A stretch of 64,000 nucleotides of DNA. It comes from an uncultured Odoribacter sp. (GTDB lineage: Bacteria; Bacteroidota; Bacteroidia; Bacteroidales; Marinifilaceae). Position 1 is the first letter of the stretch, and every line of letters starts with the position of its first letter. The notes beneath the pieces were generated by a model that ran no database searches, was not told the DNA's origin, and worked only from the letters and a program-made list of their open reading frames with translations. The stretch is taken from NCBI GenBank assembly GCA_910578105.1, contig CAJTPD010000006.1:62001-126000 (forward strand), read 5' to 3'. This document shows positions 42,401-48,900 of this stretch, in pieces. The position numbers and the translations under genes are program-made.

Positions 42401-43539
42401 CCGGAAAAATAGTCAAGGTGATTCGGGTGGAGGACAAATACAAGTGTCTGCAACCGGAAGTAGCCTTGCCGAAGGATACGGTGCTGTTCAACGGACGTCC
42501 GGAGTTTAAGGTATATGCAAAGGCGCAGGATTCTACAGAATGGCAGACCGGCAAGAATCTCGTCTACTGGATTCGTCGGGGCAGTTCGGTTGATTTGCAG
42601 GTAGAACTGACGGAAGGGCAGAAACCGTGGACCTTGAATGTGGTGGAACAATTGATACCGGAGAAGAGTTTTACTGTGGCGGACATTCCGACCGACCGTT
42701 ATACGACCCAGCTGGATGAAACGGGACTTTACAGCATCAATGTGAAGGATAAGCATTGCCTTATCGATGTGCTGAGCGACCAGTCATTCGTAGAGGTGCA
42801 TGTGATGGATACGGTTTATTTATCGCTGAAGGCTTATTTGCAGGGGCCGTGGAGTGAGGTTGAGGGCAAGATGGTCAGTGCTGTCGCTGATCGGATTGAC
42901 AAGCGGGGACTGACGAATTGGCCGGATATCGGCAGACGTCAAATCATCGACTGGGTGATGGTGGAATTGTGGCAGGAGAGAAAGGATGGACCGCTTTTAT
43001 GGGATTCGCAGTGGTGTCTGTTATTGGACGATGGTACTGTTGTCGATAAGGAAGGCCGCTCCGCACTGGCGTTGATGGGCAAGACCGCTTCCGACCGCTT
43101 CCGGATTGCCATCCGGCCCCGGAATCACCTGACCGTTTGGTCGAAGCCGGTGTCGCTCTATACAACAACACAGAAGTCGCCTCTTATGGTGGATTTCACG
43201 AAGATGGCAACCCTATATATGGAACCGGATGAAAAGGATGTGTCCAAATACGCTTATATGGATAATTTCGGTCGGATATTCTTGTATGCCGGCGAGGTGA
43301 ACTCCAACCGGATAGTGACCTCGTTCGACCCGAACCGTATTACCCGGGAGGTATTGTCGTTGGACAAATTTACCGCAACCGGTGAGTTGAGACTGGATGT
43401 GAACTATAACGGCAGGGTGGAATGGCCGGGCTATAATGTGGATGCCACTAGTGGTAAAGCAGAATATCTGGACTGGTCCATTATGGTGAAGAACCGTTCG
43501 AAGTATTCTATTGTACCGGAAAGAGAATTGAAGTGGTAA
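27430..43539 (+). CDS. Giant (5369-aa) secreted Ig-like repeat megaprotein with dockerin-like C-terminus
   Basis: Signal peptide MLKRFILLLLLGSLAPLTVWAQA. Residues ~28-1110 hold four ~270-aa units, each opening with a header such as FFGGANDGFVES and containing Ig-like modules (YSYRWYKVGE, YYCVVYDL). Ig-like modules follow to ~1695. Then come about 24 units of ~95 aa (YC...GVxYxLYRxG...YRVxA) to ~4105, and more Ig-like modules (for example GLYYCELTNTCGTVKTE) to ~4640. A C-terminal module from ~5125 contains LQGPWSEVEGKM, IIDWVMVELW and IAIRPRNHLTVWS, followed by two dockerin-like loops (GEVNSNRIVTSFD and LDVNYNGRVEW). It has no enzyme domain and no T9SS signal that I recognise. Probably an extracellular stalk. 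One uninterrupted frame of 16 kb argues against decay. Confidence 0.88.
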   Translation: MLKRFILLLLLGSLAPLTVWAQANVNPTKYKTGAGDGFDASRSESFVWEIFQPEAVCVGEDALFTMQVEGSLLYSYRWYKVGEKTKTLSTESYLRIPNCQVSQNGTKYLCEVKDLNTGETFLPEDTFRLVVKTKPVVRWLNTRTDTTLCLGQHLELRVLPVVPGEYVYTWFGDGIVGNAGSESVTVSPEQDMRYRVSISNGYCVSDTIGMRVKVRRSEVKLPQDIQYTVDGEVNLKPSAGEGGTLTWYAGGNKYTNREVFNWTMPADVESTTVKVVRTVNGCEAADSITILNETAMKRFFGGANDGFVESQQKISVSGITPVLSEVCFGDPAYFTCNVGTIGTYTYQWYKVGPNGKDEELMGCTSNLLTLSETDDMATAGKYYCVVYDLDTKQSITTDPATLVILDRPEINIPMYDTAICLGEQVVLKASREAEEGEIFRWNGVNILSNPSDQQITVSPTEKSVYQLVVMRGTCMASAEITVDVRTVQLHTRKVADVLLGDTLRLSLPTETGVRYLWTYEGKNTTGTSLTIKPTENTVVHVEKRLGSCKAADSTLVYVKEYGIATGQDKTSPEDGYAESVLPFRILSLDCPKQVCVGDEAVMNVEIVGYDVYQYTWKKRLPDGSEITVDTVRQHTIAKAKKSDAGIYFCEVKDVRSGDVLVSDELTLEVLPVPMSIISFVQPDLGEKESIWVCAGTSLVMKADQQNGCTYLWEGVGLLGETDKPTVNALPESTATYSLVVSNGICSDISLVQVNVWDISVDIPEVKIVNEGEAFVVEPLTEIPAGGKLTWSFNRGTEREDSRFVSNGISQSGYLRVTLKMQECSVEDSMRIYVRGFNTFRGGDEDGYVESNSSFMIQELHYPQMVCEHSDADFSIRVKGSGIYSYNWKQVGLMDPISTEALCSLTDCSMAMSGQQYYCQVTDLMLGKTLTSDTITLQVRKGPKAVINYPDRGKSYCIGSKIRLDARKSEESKESPDIEYVYSWEGERITATESPYAVEVQPSKSQVYTLKVSSDICSDYDTILIKVIDPRVSIPSVIYAEEGKPLPIRADVWNASVNATVNWWHNALFTPNQNPFVIKDIKESATVVAEVVDQGCKFSDTARVYVRTNRYFAGGDDDGFMESCNIPEINPDITTVLGCGGVDSVEMVVLYTGDPRTFVWQKYDKTAGRFVDVAETPGLSGLGTPSLKIKPLVPDFFGEYRCVLTNDCGSTYSLTYKVSNGNPPQVAVHNDTISLCEGLKDQDLQMILAEDDITQEVKYRWYKKNPLTGVTEQFTPEASFNKKILRIPEVTPSYDALYLMEAEGICGVAKDSVRLIVSRKVAFRVQPEDTLVCYNTNVLLHAHTQEGKHCKFILKKVVPDNSYFEGFRVEKAYPASTVNRYEFKPALMEDNGWYVWTVKSSCGDSITSRMFRMTVEKPLQFLAQTADTTVCLGTQLTLEAMAESPDCPDSKITYEWSKLSEGVLNYRTSSFSMTVTSATEGAYLCAATNVCGRVEMDRPIEVDVHPELVITHHPEWNQAGICEDGMLELKFMVNLTSIVDSVRWYRDSGGSSFRIEDEGDRIVGADDYVLHIDSIRPAEAGLYYARVYNVCGGYKTINVDIKVDEKARIVKPIEDFFNKEIVCYDEEAELQVTATGKTVLLYTWFKGEELIGKEGNTQKVVFDQDAVYRCSVHNHCGDASSTWSVHVVTLDTFRLHSTTDTHYCEGDDGVRLVLVGSDKQCVYRLFYKDSEQSTPIMVQELGGGDAPFEGGSLDFGIQPAGLYYVMAYDSIQGCEGRMPGDVTVIMDSLPKVFNVEIGYPICEGSLVGKVLLNGSQKAMNNRYQYTLESKGSTEWTPYSAVVTGTGDTLVWNGVVTGLYRVKAVDRQTGCSTVMNGEADLSVHPNPVACELLQTQGDTMYCEDRAIDVVLKMEQDCFTSGYTYTLMKDNRLTTDVRTDNSGWAVTEEGIYAVMVRNEWGCEDTTGTVRVHQYPLPDRKTVDKNRFYCDGEESEGSTALITLNLPDEAIRYTFFRKGEKDALEEKYKQPASDALMIEVPLVDADYYVIATDTATGCTVSMTDTVSIRGSRMELSHTPVTMKRSETAVRLEVSVKNAQGTLKVEWEPEDQVMDLSDPLRPWMNMEDLTKKTFTVTVSDTVCTKQETIMVSLEGQALTATIIDPKTGAVVPNDTLWVCEGATYSLDAVVLGGGNSFAYEWLLDGTSIGSKKKLTGAVAAKAGELVFLVNSNGRVARDTIRIELYPAPGKDLAIAASDLCLVPGDTLKMNLSETESSVTYTLEYGTNKEVFKSTGVTAAGTSSGLLTLMRTFTEERSGYYRVKTEKAYGGTTCSSVTDPVQVGVGVPNAGFFGGGEYCFHTGADSIVLDSTVMGATYWLLYKSADDAPWLKYDLAGEVAGNNDSLFFIGDWPTGSYRIASHWKSSSCVDTLAGEVKIRHLNRPKPGTMISDEMEYCYDPDQELAVSISLNGVEAGVKYTLYRQNGSNVEVESTITALHDGDLEFGDSFDQLGRYFSVADNGKCRDTVGAVLIGQIPELKVTLVKADTGYCVGSMTDDVHLVVYPANTDAHYYIYPTGAWSHAAEFKHLADDTLYFKGKLDQGDYIVKAKVASCEKDVASFRITEYELPKMVNLLEPDNGCEGSLLSMGVKDSEKGVLYELSCGVDNDHLKVQASKPGDGKDLVIATADTAGTYYLQARNTQTGCLQELNSYSILKRPKNFDLVATDTVYCAFDESSGTQFALSGTEAGIVYMLQQYDTLTKQYVDIQPEVALYGLGVNTPTYFNGIFGVGKYRVRTTTCEGSLIGNELEIRKIELPIDTLPVDVVGSGCEDSTMLVRIQRSETGVKYTLWKDNQLFSAANEQTGNGSDLTWKIDKAAQGVYEIRADRKGATRDECASILDRTIRVEEIPLLRPLVGDSPICGYTTTTLEIPVSDPEVIYTLHRKVDSVQVMEGIAGRIKVLFEETAPGSYFAKASRGDCRITTPVFVLDSLAVPDIDAVQVDNSDCIVEGTGWITIKGMTDTLKYHLECPDGTVEKFSKVANEKEFTKLGVGDYILKVQDMKNECFSLSRTISLNQQVPAGDTLIGPFGYCESKKSGVQLKLNHTTMNVLYMIKSVEGDTIESFFGGGGRKAFSKYYKAQDDGSRKEYVFVAENHGSYAGCSVEKHFWIEQYPSPDLSEKLALQETGALCAGNEYHISVEDVQENMWYVLYHGKVPVDTVSYEDPNFRAVNEAGDYTVVPMFGGVCGTKPLDTLFHLNTLPSEIFVEQPANYCHPADATEEGGISLKIYNTESKVRYVLNNGTADVDTLYGNLQLSYQEFEPQPAGNYTVTATDTLTGCSAVVGTGVIEKFIEPKRFVCGEDGKRCTEGTAPVGITDSEADVDYYLYRDGKRMAGPTTGGAGLAVSFGDQTESGIYQILARSKQGCSVYMKDSVLVYPTLTQDTLVVKGSYCEEQNSDISFRLRRHSYMWSYFIERAEDKATSDTLAGGEDAILQWVEVGGKDIRSGKYRLLAMNPCGDVRQLDSVKVDTNFLPRECDIVGGDFTVCAGDSGSIVLSATQAETEYDLMFTPEYGNGRFLLTKTGTGFPMELAKVDQAGVYTVIGRMTATGCMDTVAQVKVSVIEGIETPNVSATDVCLTDMPDGQLEVSLGRKQDNVSYYLQRIHGTDTVMVDSIRWGVGADVNRQEFNAQQKLGVYRVVAQGPTCRKTFDAARIGEAANNQLLDPAGLASICGGKAKEIGLEGSETGVKYEVFRKEKKPYEDKATYISTNIVAEGTGAALKLGSLRDAGVYVVEANNGCRSWLQDTLKLEVNESYKIQLREYYIVCSEGDSTKIEILGRTNPNPNAKYMIYEPGSSTYSETVLSGNQEASVESSKWYSKPGFYRIVGTDGNNCPEVDSVEIKVLPMPDVYPFVLRGNKFLCDNATKKELVVEGAQKNVEYHLYRTLNGGLPEAVTMKVAQSGDMEITFEAYQEGGYYVMAQYNNKESNKGCPVRMDGEVELSPAMMHQYALEAVKDVYCYNASQPQGAVQLVNSDVNVSYQLYRNGEPYGSPKNTGTAGVVLKWDNLDGGIPKMSENSVATPVTYTVRGSDLTTGCEVEMNGAVDIIADRTIIYNTDQLKKEIPTCLGGKLDMVVSAYGGQRIDYQWKRGSEELSDGNHYYYTIAKVEEKDMGLYYCELTNTCGTVKTESVEVKPSLLIDRPGVGVDSMVICNLAVGETRSVVLSSRATNADKWTWYKNGDLLEDEVFQSMDVPISLADGAGIYTCRASNECGSVWDTCVVMVDSTPRIELLAPIHRDTLCFGTSWELQVKSVHPIVWMRGNEVLPCTDERLEIASVALVDRGVYSVASHNRCGDTKEEVAMLVVDSLIEVISQQDRFHICRQSGEWPHLYIQTTPKERVYYRWEDREGNVLSTTNELNNIDLNKYSHLVDTFRVYYGNRCEDSYRDITLVTSDYIQFKQPEEELAACVMDGLTDTVLRIEVLNDQEVTYKWFRSNRSDGFASRDSVGNADTLVIPLSSTHYAGFYYCYMANHCVDTVTRLSNVRIDSIPEVFQRLAEFDTLCSGSEMKLQVSASASAGSVKYTWYVKKKGKSATMVSESQYFGLSQSEYKCYVDTTYHDALIWCDVSTFCHTSETDTLHLAVLPAPVVSMDVLSELNCEGEENEIYVKLDNGNYPWRYKYSVDGEERIAIREVKGDTDTLKVKEAGIYRVYWMADAKCTLTGKELAMTEYNAMKRSKYTLEAVDYTDPVCPNSEVTLRVKISGGLSGPWNIGIYRASDGELASELGFEKEYYVMDSIQTYQFKIQKDEIYFAQVTNLYGAAKCEAIPLVKEVELKVIAKPEISMNELKPEDRVIGACKNLSLRELFNVQPTKGGWYVVDTLQVAGDWLMKPQEKKYKIGYRIYQDGCQFDGYNLGEIEVKALPELEPELLDNHVLCSSIDQAQATFKAKGAAPIKVTYQIFDMHKNGQLSLTSTSEIQLDKDYMPNFYYDEELAGKIVKVIRVEDKYKCLQPEVALPKDTVLFNGRPEFKVYAKAQDSTEWQTGKNLVYWIRRGSSVDLQVELTEGQKPWTLNVVEQLIPEKSFTVADIPTDRYTTQLDETGLYSINVKDKHCLIDVLSDQSFVEVHVMDTVYLSLKAYLQGPWSEVEGKMVSAVADRIDKRGLTNWPDIGRRQIIDWVMVELWQERKDGPLLWDSQWCLLLDDGTVVDKEGRSALALMGKTASDRFRIAIRPRNHLTVWSKPVSLYTTTQKSPLMVDFTKMATLYMEPDEKDVSKYAYMDNFGRIFLYAGEVNSNRIVTSFDPNRITREVLSLDKFTATGELRLDVNYNGRVEWPGYNVDATSGKAEYLDWSIMVKNRSKYSIVPERELKW
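27511..30757 (+). repeat. Four ~270-aa header-plus-Ig repeat units in the 5369-aa gene
   Basis: Unit starts are near 27511, 28321, 29116 and 29941, and a fifth header appears near 30757 (YFAGGDDDGFMES). Spacing is close to 810 nt. Each unit has the acidic header, an Ig domain with a WYKVG-like strand and YxCxVxDL, a second module with CxGxxLVLxA and a closing DSxxIYVR strand. Confidence 0.75.
32518..39745 (+). repeat. About 24 tandem ~95-aa repeats in the 5369-aa gene
   Basis: Counted by the recurring pattern of a cysteine (YC or similar), a beta strand, then VxYxLYRxG, a Gly/Asp turn, YRVxA and a second cysteine, as in GVEAGVKYTLYRQNG and SDVNVSYQLYRNG. The array is interrupted near 33640-34150 by two Ig-like modules. 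Copies are diverged, so the number is approximate. Confidence 0.65.
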
Positions 43540-43578
43540 AAAAATATATAAAGTATTGCGGAATTTGAATAATATATA

Positions 43579-43586
43579 TAATTTTG
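43579..43586 (+). promoter_or_regulatory. Bacteroidetes -7 box (TAATTTTG) for the 760-aa gene and downstream genes
   Basis: Exact TAnnTTTG match in the AT-rich leader after the 5369-aa gene, with ATTG about 20 nt upstream (43555-43558) as a possible -33 element. It makes the TTG at 43556 an unlikely start codon and favours the ATG at 43616. Confidence 0.55.
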
Positions 43587-43615
43587 CGAAAAATTGTGAT
43601 ATATTGACGAATAGG

Positions 43616-45898
43616 ATGAGATTTTCAATGAGAAATTGTGGAATGATATTCCTGTTTTTGAGTATGTTGCTTTCTGGAAATGTACAGGCACAGACTCCTT
43701 GGCTTGACTCTTTGTATGTGAGGGTAGCCGATGCGAAAGTGGAGCGTCCGGCAGGAAATGATGCCGTTGTCGTGTTCGATATTGAAGTTTTCCGTCCGGT
43801 CAGGGAATGGAATAATAACGATACGACCTTAGGGTCTTCCGATTTTGTGTTTGGTAAATCGGAGAAAGATTTGACGGAGGTGTTCAAGAGTGTACAGGTA
43901 AGTGCGTTGCATCCACAAATCAATGGTAGTTCGTTATCGTTGATGGGACGTTTTGTATTGGGACGGGTGCAGATTTCGTTGGCTAAACTGGGAGGTAGTT
44001 CCGAGTTGAAGTTGCCTTATCGGGAGTGGGTAAAGTTGTGTCAGGTGCGGTTGCCGTTGAAGAATCCGGCAACGGTGGAGTTGGGATTAGTGTGGGACAG
44101 GACCGCTACTGGTTTGATTACTGCCCGGAATATTCCGATATTGGAGGACTTGAAAGAGGATCTGAACAAGATTCCGGATAAGATATTGAATTTTGAGGAT
44201 TACGCTTCTTCCCAAACGGTTTGTCCCGGGGAGGAGTTCTTTTTGTTCGCGCACGCTGTTTCTTCCGGTGAGGCACTGAGTTGTTCATGGCATTATTCGC
44301 GGGACAAAGGGGCGACTTACGGGCCGTTGGACGGCAATGCTTCCGATTGGCAGAACGTCACCGGCCAGCCTTTCCAGTACCGTTTGTCAGGAGAATATGC
44401 GGACACTTTGTGGCTGCGGGGTATTCCGGCGGACATGAGCGGCGTGACTTTCAAATGCGAGGCCGAGGATGTGACCGTGATGACTGACAAGCGGGAAACT
44501 CCGGGAATGGTGATAAAGGTGTTGCCGGAAGTAAAAGTCGCTTTGGAAGGGTATGACTCAAAAGGCGAGTTTGAATCCAATTTAGGCGTGTCGGGAGATA
44601 CAGCCCGACATTGTCCGGGCGAGAAAGCCAGGGCCCGGGTGGCCTTTTATGATATCGCCAATGTTTCCCAGTTGGACGATTTGAAAAATATGGGCGGTTC
44701 GGTGCATATCGCTTACCGCTGGATCAACCGGTTGGGCGGTGACGGCCGGGATACCCTGACGGTAGAGTTGGCTGCTCTCGGCTTGAAGGCCACTCCCTGG
44801 AACGGTGGACATGTCTATTCCTCTGACCGTTTGGAGTTGGGATTGCCGGAAGACGGGAAATATTATATCTACCGGGTGTGGACGGACAGTTGTTCTTTGG
44901 GAACGGTGCTGACGGAATACGATACGGTGGTAGTCAAGGCGAATACCAGTGTCGAATATGAATTTGACCCGATTGATTATGTATCTGGTTCCGGAGCCAT
45001 CAATGTGGCGGTGGGATTGGGAATCGATTTTAAAATAGGGGATGTGGAATTGAAAGATCCGGCTATCGGTACTTTGGCGGGATTGGATTATGTGGCGGGA
45101 GAAGGCAAGGTGGGTACGGATACCTTGCTCTATACTTACCATTCAGGTGGTTGTACGGTGACGGCCTCCCGAATTGTGCGGATACTCTCCGGCAAGCACG
45201 TCGCTATTAAGGTGCTGCTGGAAGGGCCGTATTCGACTAAAGCGGATTCGATGTATTGTATTTATGAAAGTGATTTTCCTATATTGTCTGATAAATATGT
45301 ATCACCTTATTCGGATGGCAAAGAATGGACAAAACCGTTTCCTGCATTCGATAGGAGAGTTGTGGATTGGATTTATGTGGAGATATGGGATTATCCACCT
45401 CATGGAATGGGAAACGGAGATACGCGGAGAGGGGTGTTGGTGGATTCCACTTCAGCGTTGTTACTCTCGGACGGTATGGTGGCAGGATTGGATGGTAAAA
45501 AGTACCTGACGTTCAATCATTTGAAGAATAATGATTATTATGTGTTGGTTAAGCATCGGAACCATTTGCCGGTATTGAGTGCGAAGTCGGTGACCTTTAC
45601 GGCAGGTACGATTGGGGCGGCGAATACGATAGATTTTTCGCAAAAGATGGAAAATGCATTTGATATTGAGGGAAATGTTTCGAAGCAAAAACCATTAAAA
45701 AACGTTTCTGGTAAGTGTGTGATGTATGGCGGGCATATTAATGGTTCTGGTAGAATTACTGTGAATGATTTGAAAAAGGTTTTGTTGAATATGTCCAAAG
45801 CAGGGTATTTGAATGAGGATATAAATTTTGATGGGCGTATAACTGTTACAGACCAAAAATTGGTTAACACGAATCTTTCAATTTATATAAAATATTGA
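43616..45898 (+). CDS. Secreted protein with cohesin-like N-terminus and dockerin-like C-terminus
   Basis: 760 aa from the ATG at 43616 (MRFSMRNCGMIFLFLSMLL...VQAQ signal peptide). An ATG four codons on is also possible, and a longer frame from TTG 43556 overlaps the promoter box. Residues ~25-185 form a beta-sandwich related to the N-terminus of the next protein (VVVFDIEVFRPVREWNNND, WVKLCQVRLPLKN, LGLVWDR) and reminiscent of cohesins (inference). Ig-like modules follow (~195-500). The C-terminal module (~528-690; VLLEGPYST, VVDWIYVEIWD, VLVKHRNHLPV) is homologous to the end of the 5369-aa protein. Residues ~704-760 carry two dockerin-like loops: HINGSGRITVND (degenerate) and DINFDGRITVTD (complete calcium-loop pattern). 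Probably a linker in a surface assembly. Confidence 0.82.
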   Translation: MRFSMRNCGMIFLFLSMLLSGNVQAQTPWLDSLYVRVADAKVERPAGNDAVVVFDIEVFRPVREWNNNDTTLGSSDFVFGKSEKDLTEVFKSVQVSALHPQINGSSLSLMGRFVLGRVQISLAKLGGSSELKLPYREWVKLCQVRLPLKNPATVELGLVWDRTATGLITARNIPILEDLKEDLNKIPDKILNFEDYASSQTVCPGEEFFLFAHAVSSGEALSCSWHYSRDKGATYGPLDGNASDWQNVTGQPFQYRLSGEYADTLWLRGIPADMSGVTFKCEAEDVTVMTDKRETPGMVIKVLPEVKVALEGYDSKGEFESNLGVSGDTARHCPGEKARARVAFYDIANVSQLDDLKNMGGSVHIAYRWINRLGGDGRDTLTVELAALGLKATPWNGGHVYSSDRLELGLPEDGKYYIYRVWTDSCSLGTVLTEYDTVVVKANTSVEYEFDPIDYVSGSGAINVAVGLGIDFKIGDVELKDPAIGTLAGLDYVAGEGKVGTDTLLYTYHSGGCTVTASRIVRILSGKHVAIKVLLEGPYSTKADSMYCIYESDFPILSDKYVSPYSDGKEWTKPFPAFDRRVVDWIYVEIWDYPPHGMGNGDTRRGVLVDSTSALLLSDGMVAGLDGKKYLTFNHLKNNDYYVLVKHRNHLPVLSAKSVTFTAGTIGAANTIDFSQKMENAFDIEGNVSKQKPLKNVSGKCVMYGGHINGSGRITVNDLKKVLLNMSKAGYLNEDINFDGRITVTDQKLVNTNLSIYIKY

Positions 45899-45900
45899 TT

Positions 45901-48900
45901 GTGAAAAGGTTTTTCAAAATATTAGTCTTAATATGCAGTATTTTGTTTGAGATGGAGTTTTTTTCCTACGCTCAAGACAATACTGTTGGCTTGACATTGG
46001 GAGAACCAACGTATACATTTGAATCGTCCGGGACGACCGTTGTCAACGTAGACATTTATTTAAGGAGATTAGGAAGATTTCTTAATAGCAAAAATAGGCC
46101 ATCTAGTTATGCGATTCTTGATTATTTGGATCTTACATTTGATATTGATGCAACAGCTTTTGATACGGAATGGACAAACGTTGATTCTCCGGAAACCCAA
46201 GATAAATTTGTTTTTGATTCCCCATGGAATGACTGGTTTGAGAGTCGACAGTGTGGGATACTTCTTTATGAAACGAATTATGCTATCATTAATTATAAAA
46301 CTTTAAGTGACGCTTATTTTGATATTGAAGAAGAACTGCCTTTAGATGAGGATTATAAATTGGGAACTTTGCGTTGGCGTTTGTTGCCAGGGGCGACTCA
46401 TTTTAGAATAGTCATTCGAGATGATAATAATGAGGAGTATGAGGGCAGAAATACATGTGGTGCACTAAATTATGATGACGAAATAGTCAATATCATTTGT
46501 TATACAAGATTTGTTGAAGGTGAGGTAACCAATCCTTATGAAGAGGTGGATCCTCCTACGGATTTGGCGGGGAATTTCAAGGTGTGCGGTACGCCGCAGA
46601 CATTGGAATATACGGTGACTCGGCCGGCATCGGTGGATAGTTGCGCTTGGTTTATTTCTACGGATGTTGCCGGAACGGATGTGGTGGGCAGCAATATCGC
46701 TTCCATCCAATTGAGCAATAAGGGGGAAAAGGCGACCATCACCTGGAAAAAGAGTTCTTTGGCGAAAGATTATTATATACAGGTGAAATCCGTCAAGGGG
46801 GAGAAAGAGAGCAATCCGATTTATCAGACGGTTCGGGTGGAGGATTTCCTGGACTTTGCCGATGAGGTAATAGCGAACATTGATTGTCGGGAAACCCAAT
46901 TGACATGGACATCTCCCAAAGATGGCATTACCATTGGTCGGATCGGAGCTGACGGAGTTTTGAATATCAGTGAAAAAACATATACCGCTGTTTCGCAGGA
47001 TACCTGCTTCTTTGTCCGTTATCGGGACGTTGCCCAGTGTCGGGATACTGTGAAATATCCGGTGTCGTTCCTCGACCCGAAATTGGAGTGGGTAGTGGCT
47101 CCGGTGAAAGAGGTACAACGGGGGGATGCGCTTGCGGTGGCTGTTGCTGACCCGAAAGGCGTTCCAACCGGTTATACCCCTTCCAAGGTTGAATACAAAT
47201 GGATTGCACCGAAAGATCATCCGGTTACAGCCATGGGATGGAGGATAGAGAATGCGGTGGAAGAAAGCTATGCCTTTGAGGTGTATGCTGAAGTGGACGG
47301 TTGTCCCTCCGATACACTGACCGATACGACAATTGTAGTCGGTGGTGGAATTTTGCCGGGTCTCTCTACAGAGAGCGGACAGCAGATTGCCTGTAAGGAC
47401 GGTGGTGTGTTGTTAACGACGAAACCGGAGGGCGGTAGCGGTAACTATAGTTATAAATGGTATGCGGACAAGGCGGAAGGAACCGTCTTGGCGACAACGG
47501 CCGACTATTGGGCTATGCCGACTAAGGATACGGAATATTTCGTGGTAGTGACCGATGAGACTTCGAAAGCGTCAGTATCGGCTTCTATCCAAATTACTTA
47601 TAAAAACCTGGCTTCGCCGGTAGTGAGTGCCGGAGATGACCAGCAGATTTTAAAGGATACTTATACCCATTTGTTGGGCAGTGTGGTGACGGACGGCGCA
47701 TCGACAAACTATACCTGGAACTGGAAGCCGGCGGATTTTCTGGCTGACGGAGCCGGTAAGGCGTGGGTGCGGACGGTTGAATTGGAACAATCCCAGGAGT
47801 ATACCGCTTATGTGGTGGACGACAATGGTTGTATGAGCAAGCCGGATTCGGTGAAAGTGAATGTCATGGAGACATTGTCTCCGGATTTGGAACCGGATGA
47901 TCCAAGTGAGGTGTTTGCTTTGGCCGTAGTACCCGGAAATGCTACCTTGTGTAAAAACAACAGTGTGCAGTTCGGAGTGAAGGCTTCCGGCATTGATTTG
48001 GAAGGAGCAACTTACAGTTGGACTCCCGCCACCGGTTTGGATGCCACTAACGTTCCGAATCCGGTGTTGACGGCAACGGACGGGGTGGCTTCCGGAGATT
48101 ATTTTGTAACGGTGACGAAAGGAGATTTCAGTATTGTCCGGAAAGCGTCCGTGACGGTGAATACGGCTGAGGAGGCTCCGCAGTTGCGCTTGGCGGATAA
48201 CCGGATGAGTTGCACCGGTGACGTGATGGAGGTGGTGACGGTGAGCGGAAACGATCCGGACCGCTATGTCTGGATTGTGGACGGCAGTGAAATTACGAAT
48301 CCGGGAAACAGTTATACACTGGCGGATGTCGGTGAGCATACGATTTTGGTATATGGAAAGAATACCGGAGCGGCTTGTGCTTCGGATACATTGAAAATAT
48401 CCGGGACAATTGGTGCGGGAGTGCATTTGGAAGGTCTGATAACGGATGTCCGGGTGTGCGGTGAGGAAGCTGAGTTGAAGTTTACCTCCATGACTCCGGC
48501 AGATGTGGCGTTCAAATGGCTGAAGGCGGACAATACGGAACTTTCCACGACAGAGAAAAGCATTAAGGTGACTGAGGAAGGAGAATACCGTTTAGTCAGA
48601 GGAACCGGAGTTTGTATGGATACCAGCCGCATTCAGGTGAAATTGAACAATGTGTTGGTTGTGGAAGGCTTGAAACCGGTGATTACGGGCTGTGGTGGAA
48701 CGGCGGAATTGACTTTCGATACGACATCGGCTCCTGCTTATGTTTGGCTTGATCCCAAAGGCAATGAGATTGCCGACAGTCGGAACAAGAAACTGTTTAC
48801 CGTAAGCGAGGAAGGGATTTATCAATTGCGTTTGGATGGCGGAGACTGTCAGGAGACCTATCCTGTGACGGTAGCCTTGAACACGAATCCGGTGGTGAAC

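Noticed and set aside
27430..43539. Frameshift or pseudogene suspicion because of the extreme length
   Set aside because: The frame is uninterrupted, domain patterns continue evenly to the end and the C-terminal module is intact.
43556..43615. TTG start 20 codons upstream of the 760-aa gene
   Set aside because: A promoter -7 box lies inside this stretch, and the ATG at 43616 gives a proper signal peptide.
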